A model generated the notes under the pieces. It searched no databases. It was not told the DNA's origin and saw only the letters and a list, made by a program, of their open reading frames with translations. A stretch of 64,000 nt of DNA from assembly GCF_030128825.1 (NCBI RefSeq), contig NZ_CP119127.1, positions 3,534,001-3,598,000 of the forward strand, given 5' to 3'. Of this stretch, positions 8,444 through 17,591 are shown piece after piece. The stretch comes from Sphingobium sp. WTD-1 (GTDB taxonomy: Bacteria > Pseudomonadota > Alphaproteobacteria > Sphingomonadales > Sphingomonadaceae). Position numbers and translations under genes: made by a program. The stretch's first letter is position 1. Each line of letters starts with the position of its first letter.

Positions 8444-9184
8444 CTATTGGGCCAGATAGCCTCCATCGACGGGGTAGTAGCCACCAGTCATGAACGACGC
8501 CCGGCCGGACAGCAGAAAAGCGACGAGAGCTGCCACTTCCTCGGGCTGCCCGAGCCGTCCGAGCGGATGCCGCTCGACGAGTTCGGCCGCGGGTTCGCCC
8601 TGCGCGCGGATCAGGGGGGTATCGATCACGGCAGGGCCGACAGCGTTGATCCGGATGCCCTGCCGCGCATAGTCCATCGCGGCGGTCCGGGTCATGCCGA
8701 CCACTGCGTGCTTGGCCGCGGTATAGGCGATCGTGCCCGGCAGGCCGATCATCCCGCAGATCGAACTCATGTTGACAATGGCGCCGCCGCCCGAGCGCAG
8801 CATCGCAGGGATCTGGTAGCGCATGCCGAAAAAGACACTGTCGAGATCCACGCTCATCACGCGCCGCCACTCGTCGAGAGCATATTCCCCGGCAGGCGCA
8901 GAGGCGCCGCCCACGCCGGCATTGTTTACGGCGAAGTCCAGCTTGCCGAAGTTTTCCAGAGCGAAGGCAACCATGGCTTCGACCGCCGCCGCGTCCGAGA
9001 CATCGACCCTGATGGCGATTGCCTGTTCGCGACCGATTTCCGCCGCGAGAGCATCTGCACGGTCCATGTCGAGATCACCCAGCACCAGCCTAACGCCGGA
9101 TACGGCAAGCTCGCGAGCAATTGCCGCGCCCAAACCCATCGCGGCCCCGGTTACGATTGCCACCCCTCCTTCGAAGTCTGTCAT
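8444..9184 (-). CDS. SDR family oxidoreductase
   Basis: The 246-residue product has the SDR motifs TGAAMGLGAA, VNNAGVGGAS, catalytic Ser in VNMSSICG and Tyr/Lys in AYTAAKHAV. It ends in YPVDGGYLAQ, as in cofactor-binding dehydrogenases of the glucose or 3-hydroxyacyl type. The ATG at 9184 is preceded by AAGGAGG; earlier in-frame starts have no such site. It leads the run into phaB and phaA, so it may supply reducing equivalents or process hydroxyacyl-CoA, but no substrate can be named. Confidence 0.85.
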   Translation of the reverse strand: MTDFEGGVAIVTGAAMGLGAAIARELAVSGVRLVLGDLDMDRADALAAEIGREQAIAIRVDVSDAAAVEAMVAFALENFGKLDFAVNNAGVGGASAPAGEYALDEWRRVMSVDLDSVFFGMRYQIPAMLRSGGGAIVNMSSICGMIGLPGTIAYTAAKHAVVGMTRTAAMDYARQGIRINAVGPAVIDTPLIRAQGEPAAELVERHPLGRLGQPEEVAALVAFLLSGRASFMTGGYYPVDGGYLAQ

Positions 9185-9709
9185 GCGTCCTCCTTGTCCG
9201 ATCAAGAATGCTGAACGTGCCAACGTCCGCCAGAACGATGCTGCCGACGATCGGCCGGAAGCTGTAGACGGGCCTGCTCCCCGAGGGCCAACGCCGCCAT
9301 TGGTAACTATACCTATGCGTTTCGTATTGGCGCAGGGTTCGGAGCTGTGCTTCTGAGCGAAACTTGGACCAAAGCGGCCATACCGCACCGGCTCGTCCAA
9401 CGAGTCGGCCCTTATGCCGCGCCAATGTTTACGCCATCGGAATCCGCCTGCGGCGGTTCAGCTGCATTGCTAAAACCGGTTCTTGCCTATATGGCACTTG
9501 CCAATATCTATCCTACACAGTACCGTTATCCAGCCGGGCGGGAGACTGGGTTTGGGGTGGGCGCGAGCTTTCGCTCTCGAACCAGTTGATGGCGGCCAGG
9601 CGAAGCAACGCAGTTTGGCAAAAAGGTAAACCGGAGGGGATAATTACGTAATGCGAGCTTTCGTGTGACGCCTCACAGGGGAGATCATCCCCAACTGGAG
9701 TACAAGTTC
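9185..9709. promoter_or_regulatory. Divergent PHB intergenic region
   Basis: These 525 bases separate the leftward SDR-phaB-phaA-lptB run from the rightward phaC operon. I see no convincing gene (no phasin or PhaR). Notable items are a perfect inverted repeat TGGCACTTGCCA near 9493 and the phaC ribosome-binding site (CTGGAG, 9695-9700). No clear Fnr-type box was found. Promoters for both directions must lie here. Confidence 0.4.
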
Positions 9710-11467
9710 ATGGTCGCTGCGGATGCTCACCCATCGCCAGATCCCCTTGATGGCATCGCCGAAACCCTGGATCGCGCGGCTGTCGCCGCGATCGCGCAAG
9801 CCACCTTCGGCCTTTCACCGGCCACGCTCATCCAGGCTTTCTCAGAATGGGCGCTCCATCTCTCCATCTCTCCCGGCAAGCAGCTGCAACTGGGCGCCAA
9901 GGTGGCGCGCAAATATGCCCGGCTGTTCGACTATGCCTTGCGCAGCGCCAGCGATGCCGATGCCGCGCCCGCCATCGAACCGCTGCCGCAGGACCGGCGC
10001 TTCCGGGACCCGGCATGGAAGCAGCCGCCGTTCAACATCCTCTCGCAGGCTTTCCTGCTGAACCAGCAATGGTGGTACGCGGCGACGACCGGGATCGGCG
10101 GCGTCTCGAAGCATCATCAGGAGATGGTGGAATTCGGCGCACGACAGATGCTCGACATGCTGGCGCCGACCAACTTCCTGGCGACCAACCCGGTCCTGCA
10201 GCGCAAGATCGTCGAGACCGGCGGGAAATGCCTCGTCGAGGGTTTCCAGCATCTGCTGGAGGACATGCAGCATAGCGTACGCGGCCTGCCGCCGGTCGGG
10301 ACCGAGGATTTCAAGGTGGGCGAAAATGTCGCCACCGCGAAGGGCAAAATCGTCTTCCGCAACCGGCTGATGGAGCTGATCCAGTATGACCCGACGACCG
10401 AGACGGTGCGTCCCGAGCCGATCCTGATCGTGCCGGCCTGGATCATGAAATATTACATCCTCGACCTGTCGCCTGAGAACTCGCTGGTCAAATGGCTGAC
10501 CGGCCAGGGCTATACCGTGTTCATGGTATCCTGGCACAATCCGGGCAGCGAAGATCGCGATCTCGACATGGAGGCCTATCGCCGGTCGGGGCCAATGGCG
10601 GCGCTCGACGCGGTGAGCGCCATCACCGGCGCGCCCTCCGTTCACGCGGTTGGCTATTGCCTGGGCGGCACATTGCTCTCGATCGCGGCGGCTGCAATGG
10701 CGCGCGACGGCGACGATCGGCTGGCCAGTATCACGCAGTTCGCGGCCCAGACCGAGTTCAGCGAACCCGGCGAGCTCGGCCTGTTCATCGACGAGGCGCA
10801 ATTGAACGTGCTCGAAAACATGATGTGGAGCCGCGGCTATCTCGACGGCACCCAGATGGGCGGCGCCTTCCAGATCCTCAAGTCCAACGATCTCGTATGG
10901 TCGCGTATCCTGGGCGAATATCTGATGGGTGAGCGTCCGCCGATGAACGACCTGATGGCATGGAATGCCGACGCCACCCGCATGCCTTATGCGATGCACA
11001 GCCAGTATCTGCGCCGCCTGTTTCTCGAGGACGATCTCGCTGAGGGCAAATACAAGGTGGATGGCAAGACCATCAGCCTGTCAGCTATTCGCAAGCCGCT
11101 GTTCGTTGTCGGCACCGAGCGCGATCATGTGGCGCCCTGGCATTCGGTCCACAAGATCCATTTGCTGAGCGGCGCGGAAATCACCTTCGTCCTGACCAGC
11201 GGCGGGCATAATGCCGGGATCGTCTCGGAACCGGGCCATCGCGGCCGTCGCTACCATGTGATGACCCGCGAACTCGACGGTCCTTCCTGTGATCCCGAGG
11301 ACTGGCTGACGCGCGCAACGCCGAAGGACGGCTCCTGGTGGCTCGAATGGGGCGCCTGGCTGGATGCGCGCTCGGGCGAACCTGTCGCCCCGCCGCCGAT
11401 GGGCAATGCCGACAAAGGCTATGCGCCGATCGGCGATGCTCCCGGCCATTATGTGCTGGAGCATTGA
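9710..11467 (+). CDS. phaC: Poly(3-hydroxyalkanoate) polymerase, class I type
   Basis: The product is 585 residues from ATG 9710 (GGAG 9 nt upstream; a GTG at 9665 is the alternative). The alpha/beta-hydrolase-type synthase box HAVGYCLGGT carries the catalytic Cys317. The Asp lies in GTERDHVAPWHS and the His in SGGHNAGI. The N-terminal PhaC domain (FNPLSQ-like region, QWWYAATTG) is present. It polymerises (R)-3-hydroxyacyl-CoA into PHA at granule surfaces. It starts a long rightward operon with overlapping genes for acetyl-phosphate and lipid metabolism. Confidence 0.93.
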   Translation: MVAADAHPSPDPLDGIAETLDRAAVAAIAQATFGLSPATLIQAFSEWALHLSISPGKQLQLGAKVARKYARLFDYALRSASDADAAPAIEPLPQDRRFRDPAWKQPPFNILSQAFLLNQQWWYAATTGIGGVSKHHQEMVEFGARQMLDMLAPTNFLATNPVLQRKIVETGGKCLVEGFQHLLEDMQHSVRGLPPVGTEDFKVGENVATAKGKIVFRNRLMELIQYDPTTETVRPEPILIVPAWIMKYYILDLSPENSLVKWLTGQGYTVFMVSWHNPGSEDRDLDMEAYRRSGPMAALDAVSAITGAPSVHAVGYCLGGTLLSIAAAAMARDGDDRLASITQFAAQTEFSEPGELGLFIDEAQLNVLENMMWSRGYLDGTQMGGAFQILKSNDLVWSRILGEYLMGERPPMNDLMAWNADATRMPYAMHSQYLRRLFLEDDLAEGKYKVDGKTISLSAIRKPLFVVGTERDHVAPWHSVHKIHLLSGAEITFVLTSGGHNAGIVSEPGHRGRRYHVMTRELDGPSCDPEDWLTRATPKDGSWWLEWGAWLDARSGEPVAPPPMGNADKGYAPIGDAPGHYVLEH

Positions 11468-11470
11468 GCA

Positions 11471-12892
11471 ATGAGCGACGAACCGATGATCGAAAACCAC
11501 ACCTATGACCAGATAGAGATCGGGCAGACGGCGAGCATCACGCGCACGCTGTGCGAACAGGATATCCAGCTCTTCGCGCTCGTCTCGGGCGATGTGAACC
11601 CGGCACACCTCGATACCAGCTACGCCGCAACCGACATATTTCACCGCGTGATCGCGCATGGCATGTGGGGCGGCGGCCTGATCTCGGCGGTGCTGGGCAC
11701 CGAACTTCCGGGACCCGGCGCCATTTATCTCAACCAGTCGCTTCGCTTCACGCGGCCGGTCGGTCTGGGCGACACGATCACGACATCGGTGACTGTCGCG
11801 GAGAAGCGCGATCACCACAATATCCTGTTCGACTGCCGCTGCGTCAATCAGGACGGCGACGACGTGATCACCGGCCAGGCCGAGGTCAGGGCACCGACCG
11901 AGAAGGTCCGCCGGCCGCGTATCGCCCTGCCCGACGTGCACATTCGCGACCATGACGGCTATCGCCGGCTGATCGAGCGCACGGAAGGCCAGGGGGCGGT
12001 GGCTACCGCTGTGGCGCATCCATGTAGCGCGGCGGCAATTACCGCCGCAATCGAAGCCGCCGAAGCCGGATTGATCGTTCCGATCCTGATCGGTCCCGAA
12101 ACCAGGGTTCGCAAGGCTGCCGAGGAAGCGGCCAAGGATATCTCGGGCTTCCAGCTGATCGACGCCGCCCACAGCCATGATGCCGCGGCCAAAGCCGTCG
12201 CGCTCATTCGCTCCGGCGAAGCGAAACTGCTGATGAAAGGGTCGCTTCACACCGACGAACTGATGGGCGCGGTGGTGGCATCCGCCACCGGCCTGCGAAC
12301 CGAGCGCAGGATCAGCCACGCCTATGTGATGGATGTACCCGATCACCCGACCCCGCTGATCATCACCGACGCCGCGATCAACATCGCGCCGACGCTGGAA
12401 GAGAAAGCGGATATCATCCGCAACGCGATCGACCTGGCGCATGTGATCGGCATCGAGCAGCCAAAAGTGGCGATCCTCGCGGCCGTCGAGACCGTCAATG
12501 CTGGCATGCAGTCGACGCTGGACGCGGCCGCTCTGTGCAAGATGGCCGATCGCGGACAGATCACAGGCGGAATCCTCGATGGCCCCCTCGCCTTCGACAA
12601 CGCAATCAGCGAATCCGCGGTGAAAGAAAAAGGCATTATCTCGCCCGTCGCCGGCAAAGCCGAGATCCTGGTCGTGCCTAATCTGGAAGCGGGCAACATG
12701 CTCGCCAAGCAACTCACGTTCCTTGGCGGCGCGGACGCAGCCGGGGTAGTCCTGGGCGCACGGGTGCCGATCATCCTCACCAGCCGTGCCGACAGTCTGC
12801 GCACCCGCCTTGCGTCCTGCGCGGTCGCGGTTCTGCTCGCCCGTGCCGCGACGAAGGCCACCCCGGGCTTGCTGGAGGCGCAAGGCGCATGA
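11471..12892 (+). CDS. Bifunctional enoyl-CoA hydratase / phosphate acetyltransferase
   Basis: The 473-residue protein joins two domains. Residues about 10-140 form a MaoC-like (R)-hydratase hot-dog domain (ALVSGDVNPAHLD, FHRVIAHGMWGGGLISAVLG). Residues about 155-470 form a phosphotransacetylase domain (LIGPETRVRKAAEE, GEAKLLMKGSLHTDELM, AYVMDVPDHP, VPNLEAGNMLAKQL). The second half interconverts acetyl-CoA and acetyl-phosphate; the first may supply (R)-3-hydroxyacyl-CoA for phaC. The ATG follows the phaC stop by 3 nt, and the stop overlaps the ackA start by 4. Confidence 0.9.
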   Translation: MSDEPMIENHTYDQIEIGQTASITRTLCEQDIQLFALVSGDVNPAHLDTSYAATDIFHRVIAHGMWGGGLISAVLGTELPGPGAIYLNQSLRFTRPVGLGDTITTSVTVAEKRDHHNILFDCRCVNQDGDDVITGQAEVRAPTEKVRRPRIALPDVHIRDHDGYRRLIERTEGQGAVATAVAHPCSAAAITAAIEAAEAGLIVPILIGPETRVRKAAEEAAKDISGFQLIDAAHSHDAAAKAVALIRSGEAKLLMKGSLHTDELMGAVVASATGLRTERRISHAYVMDVPDHPTPLIITDAAINIAPTLEEKADIIRNAIDLAHVIGIEQPKVAILAAVETVNAGMQSTLDAAALCKMADRGQITGGILDGPLAFDNAISESAVKEKGIISPVAGKAEILVVPNLEAGNMLAKQLTFLGGADAAGVVLGARVPIILTSRADSLRTRLASCAVAVLLARAATKATPGLLEAQGA

Positions 12893-14091
12893 AGGCGGTC
12901 GTCAGCCTCAATGCGGGATCGTCGAGTATAAAATTCTCGCTATTCGTGCTCGATGGCGATGGCGATGGCGATGGCGCGCTGCAGCTATCCGCCGGCGGCA
13001 AGATCGAGAAGATCGGCATCGCTCCGACGGTGACCGTGCGTTCCGTCGAAGGCGGTGTACTGCTCGAACGCGCCTGGCCGGATGGCGCAGCGCTCACCCA
13101 TGCGGACCTGCTTGCTGATTTGTTCGCCTGGGCGGCCGATCATCCGCTGGAAGGGCGCGAGATCATCGCGATCGGCCACCGGGTGGTGCATGGCGGAACG
13201 GAATTCGCGGCTCCGCGCCTGATCGATGCGGCGCTGCTCGACAAGCTTGAGGCGTTGTGCCCACTTGCCCCGCTTCACCAGCCCCACAACCTCGCCGCCA
13301 TCCGCGCGATTGCGGCACTCCAGCCCAACCTGCCGCAGGTGGCCTGCTTCGACACCGCTTTCCATCATGACAAGCCGGAGATCGCTTCGCGCTTCGCGAT
13401 CCCCCGTGCGCTGCATGACCAAGGCATCCGCCGCTACGGGTTCCATGGCCTGTCCTACGAATATATCACCCGGCGCCTCGCGCAAATCGATCCCGTGCTG
13501 GCCGGGGCCCGGGTGATCGCCGCGCATCTGGGCAATGGCGCGAGCCTGTGCGCGATGCAGGCCGGCAGGAGCATCGACACCACCATGGGCTTCACTGCGC
13601 TCGATGGCCTGATGATGGGTACGCGCTGCGGCAGCATCGATCCGGGCGTCGTCCTCCACCTCCAAACCCAACTCGGCATGAGCCCGGCCGAAGTCGAGGA
13701 TCTGTTCTACAAGAAATCCGGGCTGCTCGGTGTCTCGGGTATTTCCAGCGACATGCGCACGCTCGCAGCCAGCAAGGCACCTGAAGCGGCCGAAGCGATC
13801 GAATTGTTCGCCTGGCGTGTCGCCCGCGAAATCGCTGCCCTCGCCGCCTCGCTCGGCGGGATCGACGGTCTCATCTTTACCGCCGGGATCGGCGAGAACG
13901 ACGCCGATATCCGCAGCCGCATCTGCCGCCGAATCGCATGGCTCGGCGTGCAGATCGATGAATTGGCAAATGCGGGCAATGGCCCCCGGATCGGCATGCC
14001 AGACAGTCCGGTCGCCGTGCTGGTCATTCCAACCGATGAGGAACGTATGATCGCTCACCATAGCCTCAATGTCATCGGCACCGCCGTATGA
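12889..14091 (+). CDS. ackA: Acetate kinase
   Basis: At 400 residues it shows the ASKHA acetate-kinase signatures: VVSLNAGSSSIKFSLF at the N-terminus, AIGHRVVHGG, RRYGFHGLSYEYI, AHLGNGASLCAM, DTTMGFTALDGLMMGTRCG and FTAGIGEND. It converts acetyl-phosphate plus ADP to acetate plus ATP, working with the adjacent Pta domain. A run of GATGGC hexamers near 12953-12976 encodes an unusual Asp-Gly tract close to the N-terminus. The start overlaps the previous stop (ATGA), so the pair is translationally coupled. Confidence 0.94.
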   Translation: MKAVVSLNAGSSSIKFSLFVLDGDGDGDGALQLSAGGKIEKIGIAPTVTVRSVEGGVLLERAWPDGAALTHADLLADLFAWAADHPLEGREIIAIGHRVVHGGTEFAAPRLIDAALLDKLEALCPLAPLHQPHNLAAIRAIAALQPNLPQVACFDTAFHHDKPEIASRFAIPRALHDQGIRRYGFHGLSYEYITRRLAQIDPVLAGARVIAAHLGNGASLCAMQAGRSIDTTMGFTALDGLMMGTRCGSIDPGVVLHLQTQLGMSPAEVEDLFYKKSGLLGVSGISSDMRTLAASKAPEAAEAIELFAWRVAREIAALAASLGGIDGLIFTAGIGENDADIRSRICRRIAWLGVQIDELANAGNGPRIGMPDSPVAVLVIPTDEERMIAHHSLNVIGTAV

Positions 14092-14861
14092 GCCCGCTCG
14101 TCGATCTCACCGGCAAGCGCGGCCTCGTCGTCGGCATCGCCAATGACAAGAGCATCGCGGCCGGGTGCGCCAACGCGTTCGTGCGATGTGGCGCCAGACT
14201 CGCGGCGACCTATCTGAACGAAAAGGGCAAGGCCTGGGTCGAACCGGTCGCCGAGCAGCTGGGCGTGGAATGGATGGCCCCTTGCGATGTGCGCGTGCCG
14301 GGCCAACTCGAAACGCTGTTCGCGCAGGTCAAAGAACAATGGGGCGGCCTCGACTTCCTGCTGCACTCGATCGCCTTCGCGCCCAAGGAGGATTTGCACG
14401 GCCGGGTCGTCGATAGCTCGGCCGAAGGTTTTGCCATGGCGATGGACGTGTCCTGTCACAGCTTCCTGCGAATGGCCAAGCTCGCTGAGCCACTGATGAG
14501 CGAGGGAGGCTGCCTGCTTTGCGTCACCTTTTACGGGTCTGAGCGTGTGGTTGAGCATTATAATCTGATGGGGCCGGTGAAGGCGGCGTTGGAAAGCGCC
14601 ACCCGCTATGTTGCCGCCGAGCTGGGTCCCAAAGGCATCCGCGCCCATGCCATCTCGCCTGGTCCCATCGCGACGCGCGCCGCCAGTGGCATCGACCGGT
14701 TCGACGAGCTGCTCGCCCGCGCAGCAGCCGAAATACCAGGGCATCAGCCGGTCGACATCGAGGATGTCGGGGCACTGGCGGCCTTTCTGGTCAGTGACGC
14801 GGCGAAGCGGATTACCGGCACGATCATCCCCGTCGATAGCGGCCAGCACCTACGCGCATGA
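14088..14861 (+). CDS. fabI: Enoyl-ACP reductase (FabI-type SDR)
   Basis: The 257-residue product has the FabI arrangement: GIANDKSIAAGCA nucleotide-binding loop instead of the classical SDR GxxxGxG, HSIAFAPKEDL, a Tyr-x6-Lys active site in YNLMGPVKAALE, and SPGPIATRAASGI. FabI reduces the trans-2-enoyl double bond in fatty-acid synthesis. Its place in a PHB/acetate/Mla operon suggests a second, conditionally expressed copy. It overlaps ackA by 4 nt upstream and pldA by 4 nt downstream. Confidence 0.87.
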   Translation: MSPLVDLTGKRGLVVGIANDKSIAAGCANAFVRCGARLAATYLNEKGKAWVEPVAEQLGVEWMAPCDVRVPGQLETLFAQVKEQWGGLDFLLHSIAFAPKEDLHGRVVDSSAEGFAMAMDVSCHSFLRMAKLAEPLMSEGGCLLCVTFYGSERVVEHYNLMGPVKAALESATRYVAAELGPKGIRAHAISPGPIATRAASGIDRFDELLARAAAEIPGHQPVDIEDVGALAAFLVSDAAKRITGTIIPVDSGQHLRA

Positions 14862-16081
14862 TGGGACGCTCCCTCCCCTGGCTGCTGGCAGGCGCTGCCA
14901 CCGCCCTGGCCCCCGCTGCACATGCGACCTCACCGGTGGAAATCCTGATCGGCGACGCGGGACAGCGAGATGCCGATGGGGCAGTGCTGGTCGAAGTGCG
15001 CCTTCTCAATGGAGGAACAGAACCGCAGACGGTCCCCCTGCCCGACCGGATCGAAGCGCAGCTTACAGCCAACGGCGTACGCCGTACCCTCTGGCTGGAG
15101 CGGACGGCGGACATGCCGGCAGATCTGATTATCCCGCCCGACGGTTTCAGGCGCGCTCGCTATCGCCTGCCGGATACGGACGAACTTTCGCTGGATGGCG
15201 CGGTCTTTTCCATACCGGCCTGGAGCGCGCAGCAGATCGCCATCGCCTTGCGGCCGGCGCCGGTGACGCAATCGGCGCTCCCTGAACTCGCCCCCGCGCA
15301 GGCTGCAGCGAGCGCAGCACCCGAGGCGGCGCGGCCTCCATCGGACCGATCGGCCGGCAATCCTTTTCTCGCCAACCTTTCCGCCTATGAGCCGATCTAT
15401 GCCGTCTATGGCCCCGGCACGAACAGCGAGGCGCGGATCCAGATCAGCTTCAAATATCAATTGTTCGGCACCAGGCGCGCCGAGGGTCTGCCCCGTTCCT
15501 GGCGCGATGGTCTCCATTTCGCCTTCTCGCAGCGCATGTTCTGGGACCTGGGTGGCGACTCCTCCCCATTCCGCAACATCGATTATCAGCCCGAGCTTTT
15601 CTACCTGACACCGTCGGCGACGCTGTCGAGCGGCATTTCGCTCAGCGCGCAGGGCGGCATCCGCCACGAATCCAATGGCCGCGACGGGACAGCGTCACGC
15701 AGCATCAATAGTGTCTATATCGCGCCGATGGCGGCGATCCCACTGGGGGGCGGCTATCGTTTCTCGGTCGCGCCTCGCCTGTCGCTGTTTGTCGGCGACA
15801 AGTCCGACAATCCCGATATCCGCCGGTATCGCGGGAATACCGCTCTGTTTATGGAGGTCGGGGAGGATAAAGGACTGCGCCTCTCCACCTCCACCCGGTT
15901 TAATTTCGGCAGCGGCAAGGGTGCCTTCAGCGCCGATATCTCCTATCCCCTCCCCCGCCTGCTGGGTGGCGGACCAGACTTCTATCTCTTCGGCCAGAGC
16001 TTTGTCGGTTATGGCGAAAATCTGCTCGACTATGATCGGCGGATGACCCGCTTCCGGATCGGCGTGGCGCTCGTGCGATGA
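14858..16081 (+). CDS. pldA: Outer-membrane phospholipase A (OMPLA)
   Basis: The 407-residue product has a signal peptide (LLAGAATALAPAAHA), a roughly 130-residue N-terminal region, and a C-terminal beta-barrel of the phospholipase A1 family. The catalytic motif GIRHESNGRDG (His270, Ser272) with downstream SRSIN is clear, and aromatic/amphipathic strands run to the end. OMPLA hydrolyses phospholipids misplaced in the outer leaflet of the outer membrane. Directly downstream is an MCE/Mla transporter, which removes the same lipids, so the two form a functional pair. The start overlaps the fabI stop (ATGATGG). Confidence 0.88.
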   Translation: MMGRSLPWLLAGAATALAPAAHATSPVEILIGDAGQRDADGAVLVEVRLLNGGTEPQTVPLPDRIEAQLTANGVRRTLWLERTADMPADLIIPPDGFRRARYRLPDTDELSLDGAVFSIPAWSAQQIAIALRPAPVTQSALPELAPAQAAASAAPEAARPPSDRSAGNPFLANLSAYEPIYAVYGPGTNSEARIQISFKYQLFGTRRAEGLPRSWRDGLHFAFSQRMFWDLGGDSSPFRNIDYQPELFYLTPSATLSSGISLSAQGGIRHESNGRDGTASRSINSVYIAPMAAIPLGGGYRFSVAPRLSLFVGDKSDNPDIRRYRGNTALFMEVGEDKGLRLSTSTRFNFGSGKGAFSADISYPLPRLLGGGPDFYLFGQSFVGYGENLLDYDRRMTRFRIGVALVR

Positions 16082-16470
16082 ACGAGCAATCCGTCAGCCC
16101 GGCCGCGGTCGCCCTATATCCCTATGATCTGGACGGCGAGCGAAGGGAACACATTGCCGAGCGCGATGGCGACAAGATTTGGAACGTGGTCTGCGACCAT
16201 GCGCCCAACATGAACGACAAGCCAATCGACCGCTATATCGAGCCGCCGCTCGAGATCGAGCGCCTGACCGGGCTGTTTCAAGGCGATGGGACCCATCTCG
16301 AGTTTGGCATGGCCCAGATGTTTACGTTCCGGCCGCCGCCAGAGATTTCGGGCAATAAGGGTCCGGTGGACGGCACCTGCCTCACGGGCGCCAGCACCGA
16401 CCCGGGCGGAGGCGTCTGGAGTGCCGGCGGGCGTGGTGCTGCCAAGGTCATGCTGAAGGTGCTGCGATGA
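16078..16470 (+). pseudogene. C-terminal remnant of a phytoene-desaturase-like FAD oxidoreductase
   Basis: The 130-residue frame matches the C-terminal end of NAD(P)/FAD-dependent oxidoreductases of the phytoene dehydrogenase/PYROXD2 kind: LEIERLTGLFQGDGTHLEFG, MFTFRPPPE, and the FAD-contacting end CLTGASTDPGGGVWSAGGRGA. Full-length relatives exceed 500 residues; the Rossmann FAD-binding part is absent. Yet it keeps 4-nt overlaps with genes on both sides, so it is still translated in the operon. It could be a degraded gene or a retained small protein; FAD enzymatic activity is very unlikely. Confidence 0.75.
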
Positions 16471-17591
16471 GCGCCGGATCCATGACCTTGGCACAATATA
16501 GCCTTGAGGACCCCGAGGATGGGGTTGCGCTACATCTCCAGGGCGACTGGACCGCATTAGCCCTGGGTGATGCGTCGCGCCGCCTCGATGTGGATCTCGA
16601 CGGGCGCAAGGCCAGGACGGTGGATATCACGGCGCTTGGCCGCCTCGACACGGCCGGGGCCCTGGTTCTGCTGCGGGCCATGGAAGAGAACGCGACTGTC
16701 GCCGGCGGTGAGCGCGAGGACTTCGCGCAATTGACGACGCTGGTACGGCCCGCACTCGAGCAACCATCACCCGAAAAGGTGCGCCGCACCGGTCTGCCGG
16801 CCTTCTTCGACCGGTTCGGGCGGCAAATCGTCGGGATTGCGCGCGATGGCTACGAAATGCTCGTGTTCACCGGCGAAATGATGACAGCGCTCGGGCGCAG
16901 CCTCATCCACCCGTCGCGCCTGCGCGTGACGCCGCTGGTCGCGACGATGCAGGAGGCCGGGATCAACTCGCTTCCCATCGTCTTCATGATGACCTTCTTC
17001 ATCGGCGCCGTAATTGCCCTGGTCGGCACCAATCTTCTGACGACGCTCGGAGTCGGGGTCTTCACCGTGCAACTGGTCGGTGTGGCGATCCTTCGCGAAT
17101 TCGGTGTGGTCATCGCCGCCATCCTGCTTGCCGGTCGATCCGCTTCGTCGTTCGCCGCCCAGATCGGCTCGATGCGGATGAACCAGGAAACCGATGCGAT
17201 GCAGGTCATGGGGGTCGACCGGTTCGACGCGCTGGTCGTGCCCCGCATTCTCGCCGCCTTGCTGATGATACCGCTGATGACTTTTGCCGCCGATATCGGC
17301 GGCATCATTGGTGGTCTGCTGGTCAGTTGGGTGACGATGGATATCCATCCGATCTTCTTCGTGCAGCGCATGCTCGATACGGTCAGCATTACCCACTTCT
17401 GGATCGGCATGAGCAAGGCCCCGTTCCTGGCGCTGGTGATCGCCGCCGCTGGTTGCCGACATGGCCTGATGGTCGGCGGCGACGTCCAGAGCCTTGGGCG
17501 GCAGGTCACGTCCGCCGTGGTGCAGTCGGTATTCCTCGTCATCATGTTCGATGCGATCTTCGCGGTGATTTTCATGGCGCTCGATCTGTGA
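16467..17591 (+). CDS. mlaE: MlaE-type ABC permease with N-terminal STAS domain
   Basis: The 374-residue protein begins with an MlaB-like STAS domain (about residues 5-100, LGRLDTAGALVLLRAMEE) fused to the MlaE permease (from about residue 130; VTPLVATMQEAGINSLPIVF, LREFGVVIAAILLAGRSASS, GSMRMNQETDAMQVMGVDR). It sits in the inner membrane and moves phospholipid to or from the MCE protein. It is the first of four mla-like genes, each overlapping the next. Fusion of the STAS part replaces a separate mlaB. Confidence 0.9.
   Translation: MSAGSMTLAQYSLEDPEDGVALHLQGDWTALALGDASRRLDVDLDGRKARTVDITALGRLDTAGALVLLRAMEENATVAGGEREDFAQLTTLVRPALEQPSPEKVRRTGLPAFFDRFGRQIVGIARDGYEMLVFTGEMMTALGRSLIHPSRLRVTPLVATMQEAGINSLPIVFMMTFFIGAVIALVGTNLLTTLGVGVFTVQLVGVAILREFGVVIAAILLAGRSASSFAAQIGSMRMNQETDAMQVMGVDRFDALVVPRILAALLMIPLMTFAADIGGIIGGLLVSWVTMDIHPIFFVQRMLDTVSITHFWIGMSKAPFLALVIAAAGCRHGLMVGGDVQSLGRQVTSAVVQSVFLVIMFDAIFAVIFMALDL

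Noticed and set aside
9347..9651. Short rightward frames before phaC as a possible phasin
   Set aside because: Compositions are not phasin-like, no ribosome-binding site is present, and two overlapping frames look equally random.
11081..12883. Leftward 600-codon open frame opposite the MaoC-Pta gene
   Set aside because: Long antisense frames are expected in GC-rich DNA. The product is Arg/His/Asp-rich without domains, while the plus strand has clear MaoC and Pta motifs.
12985..14061. Leftward 358-codon frame opposite ackA
   Set aside because: Antisense shadow of a highly conserved kinase gene.
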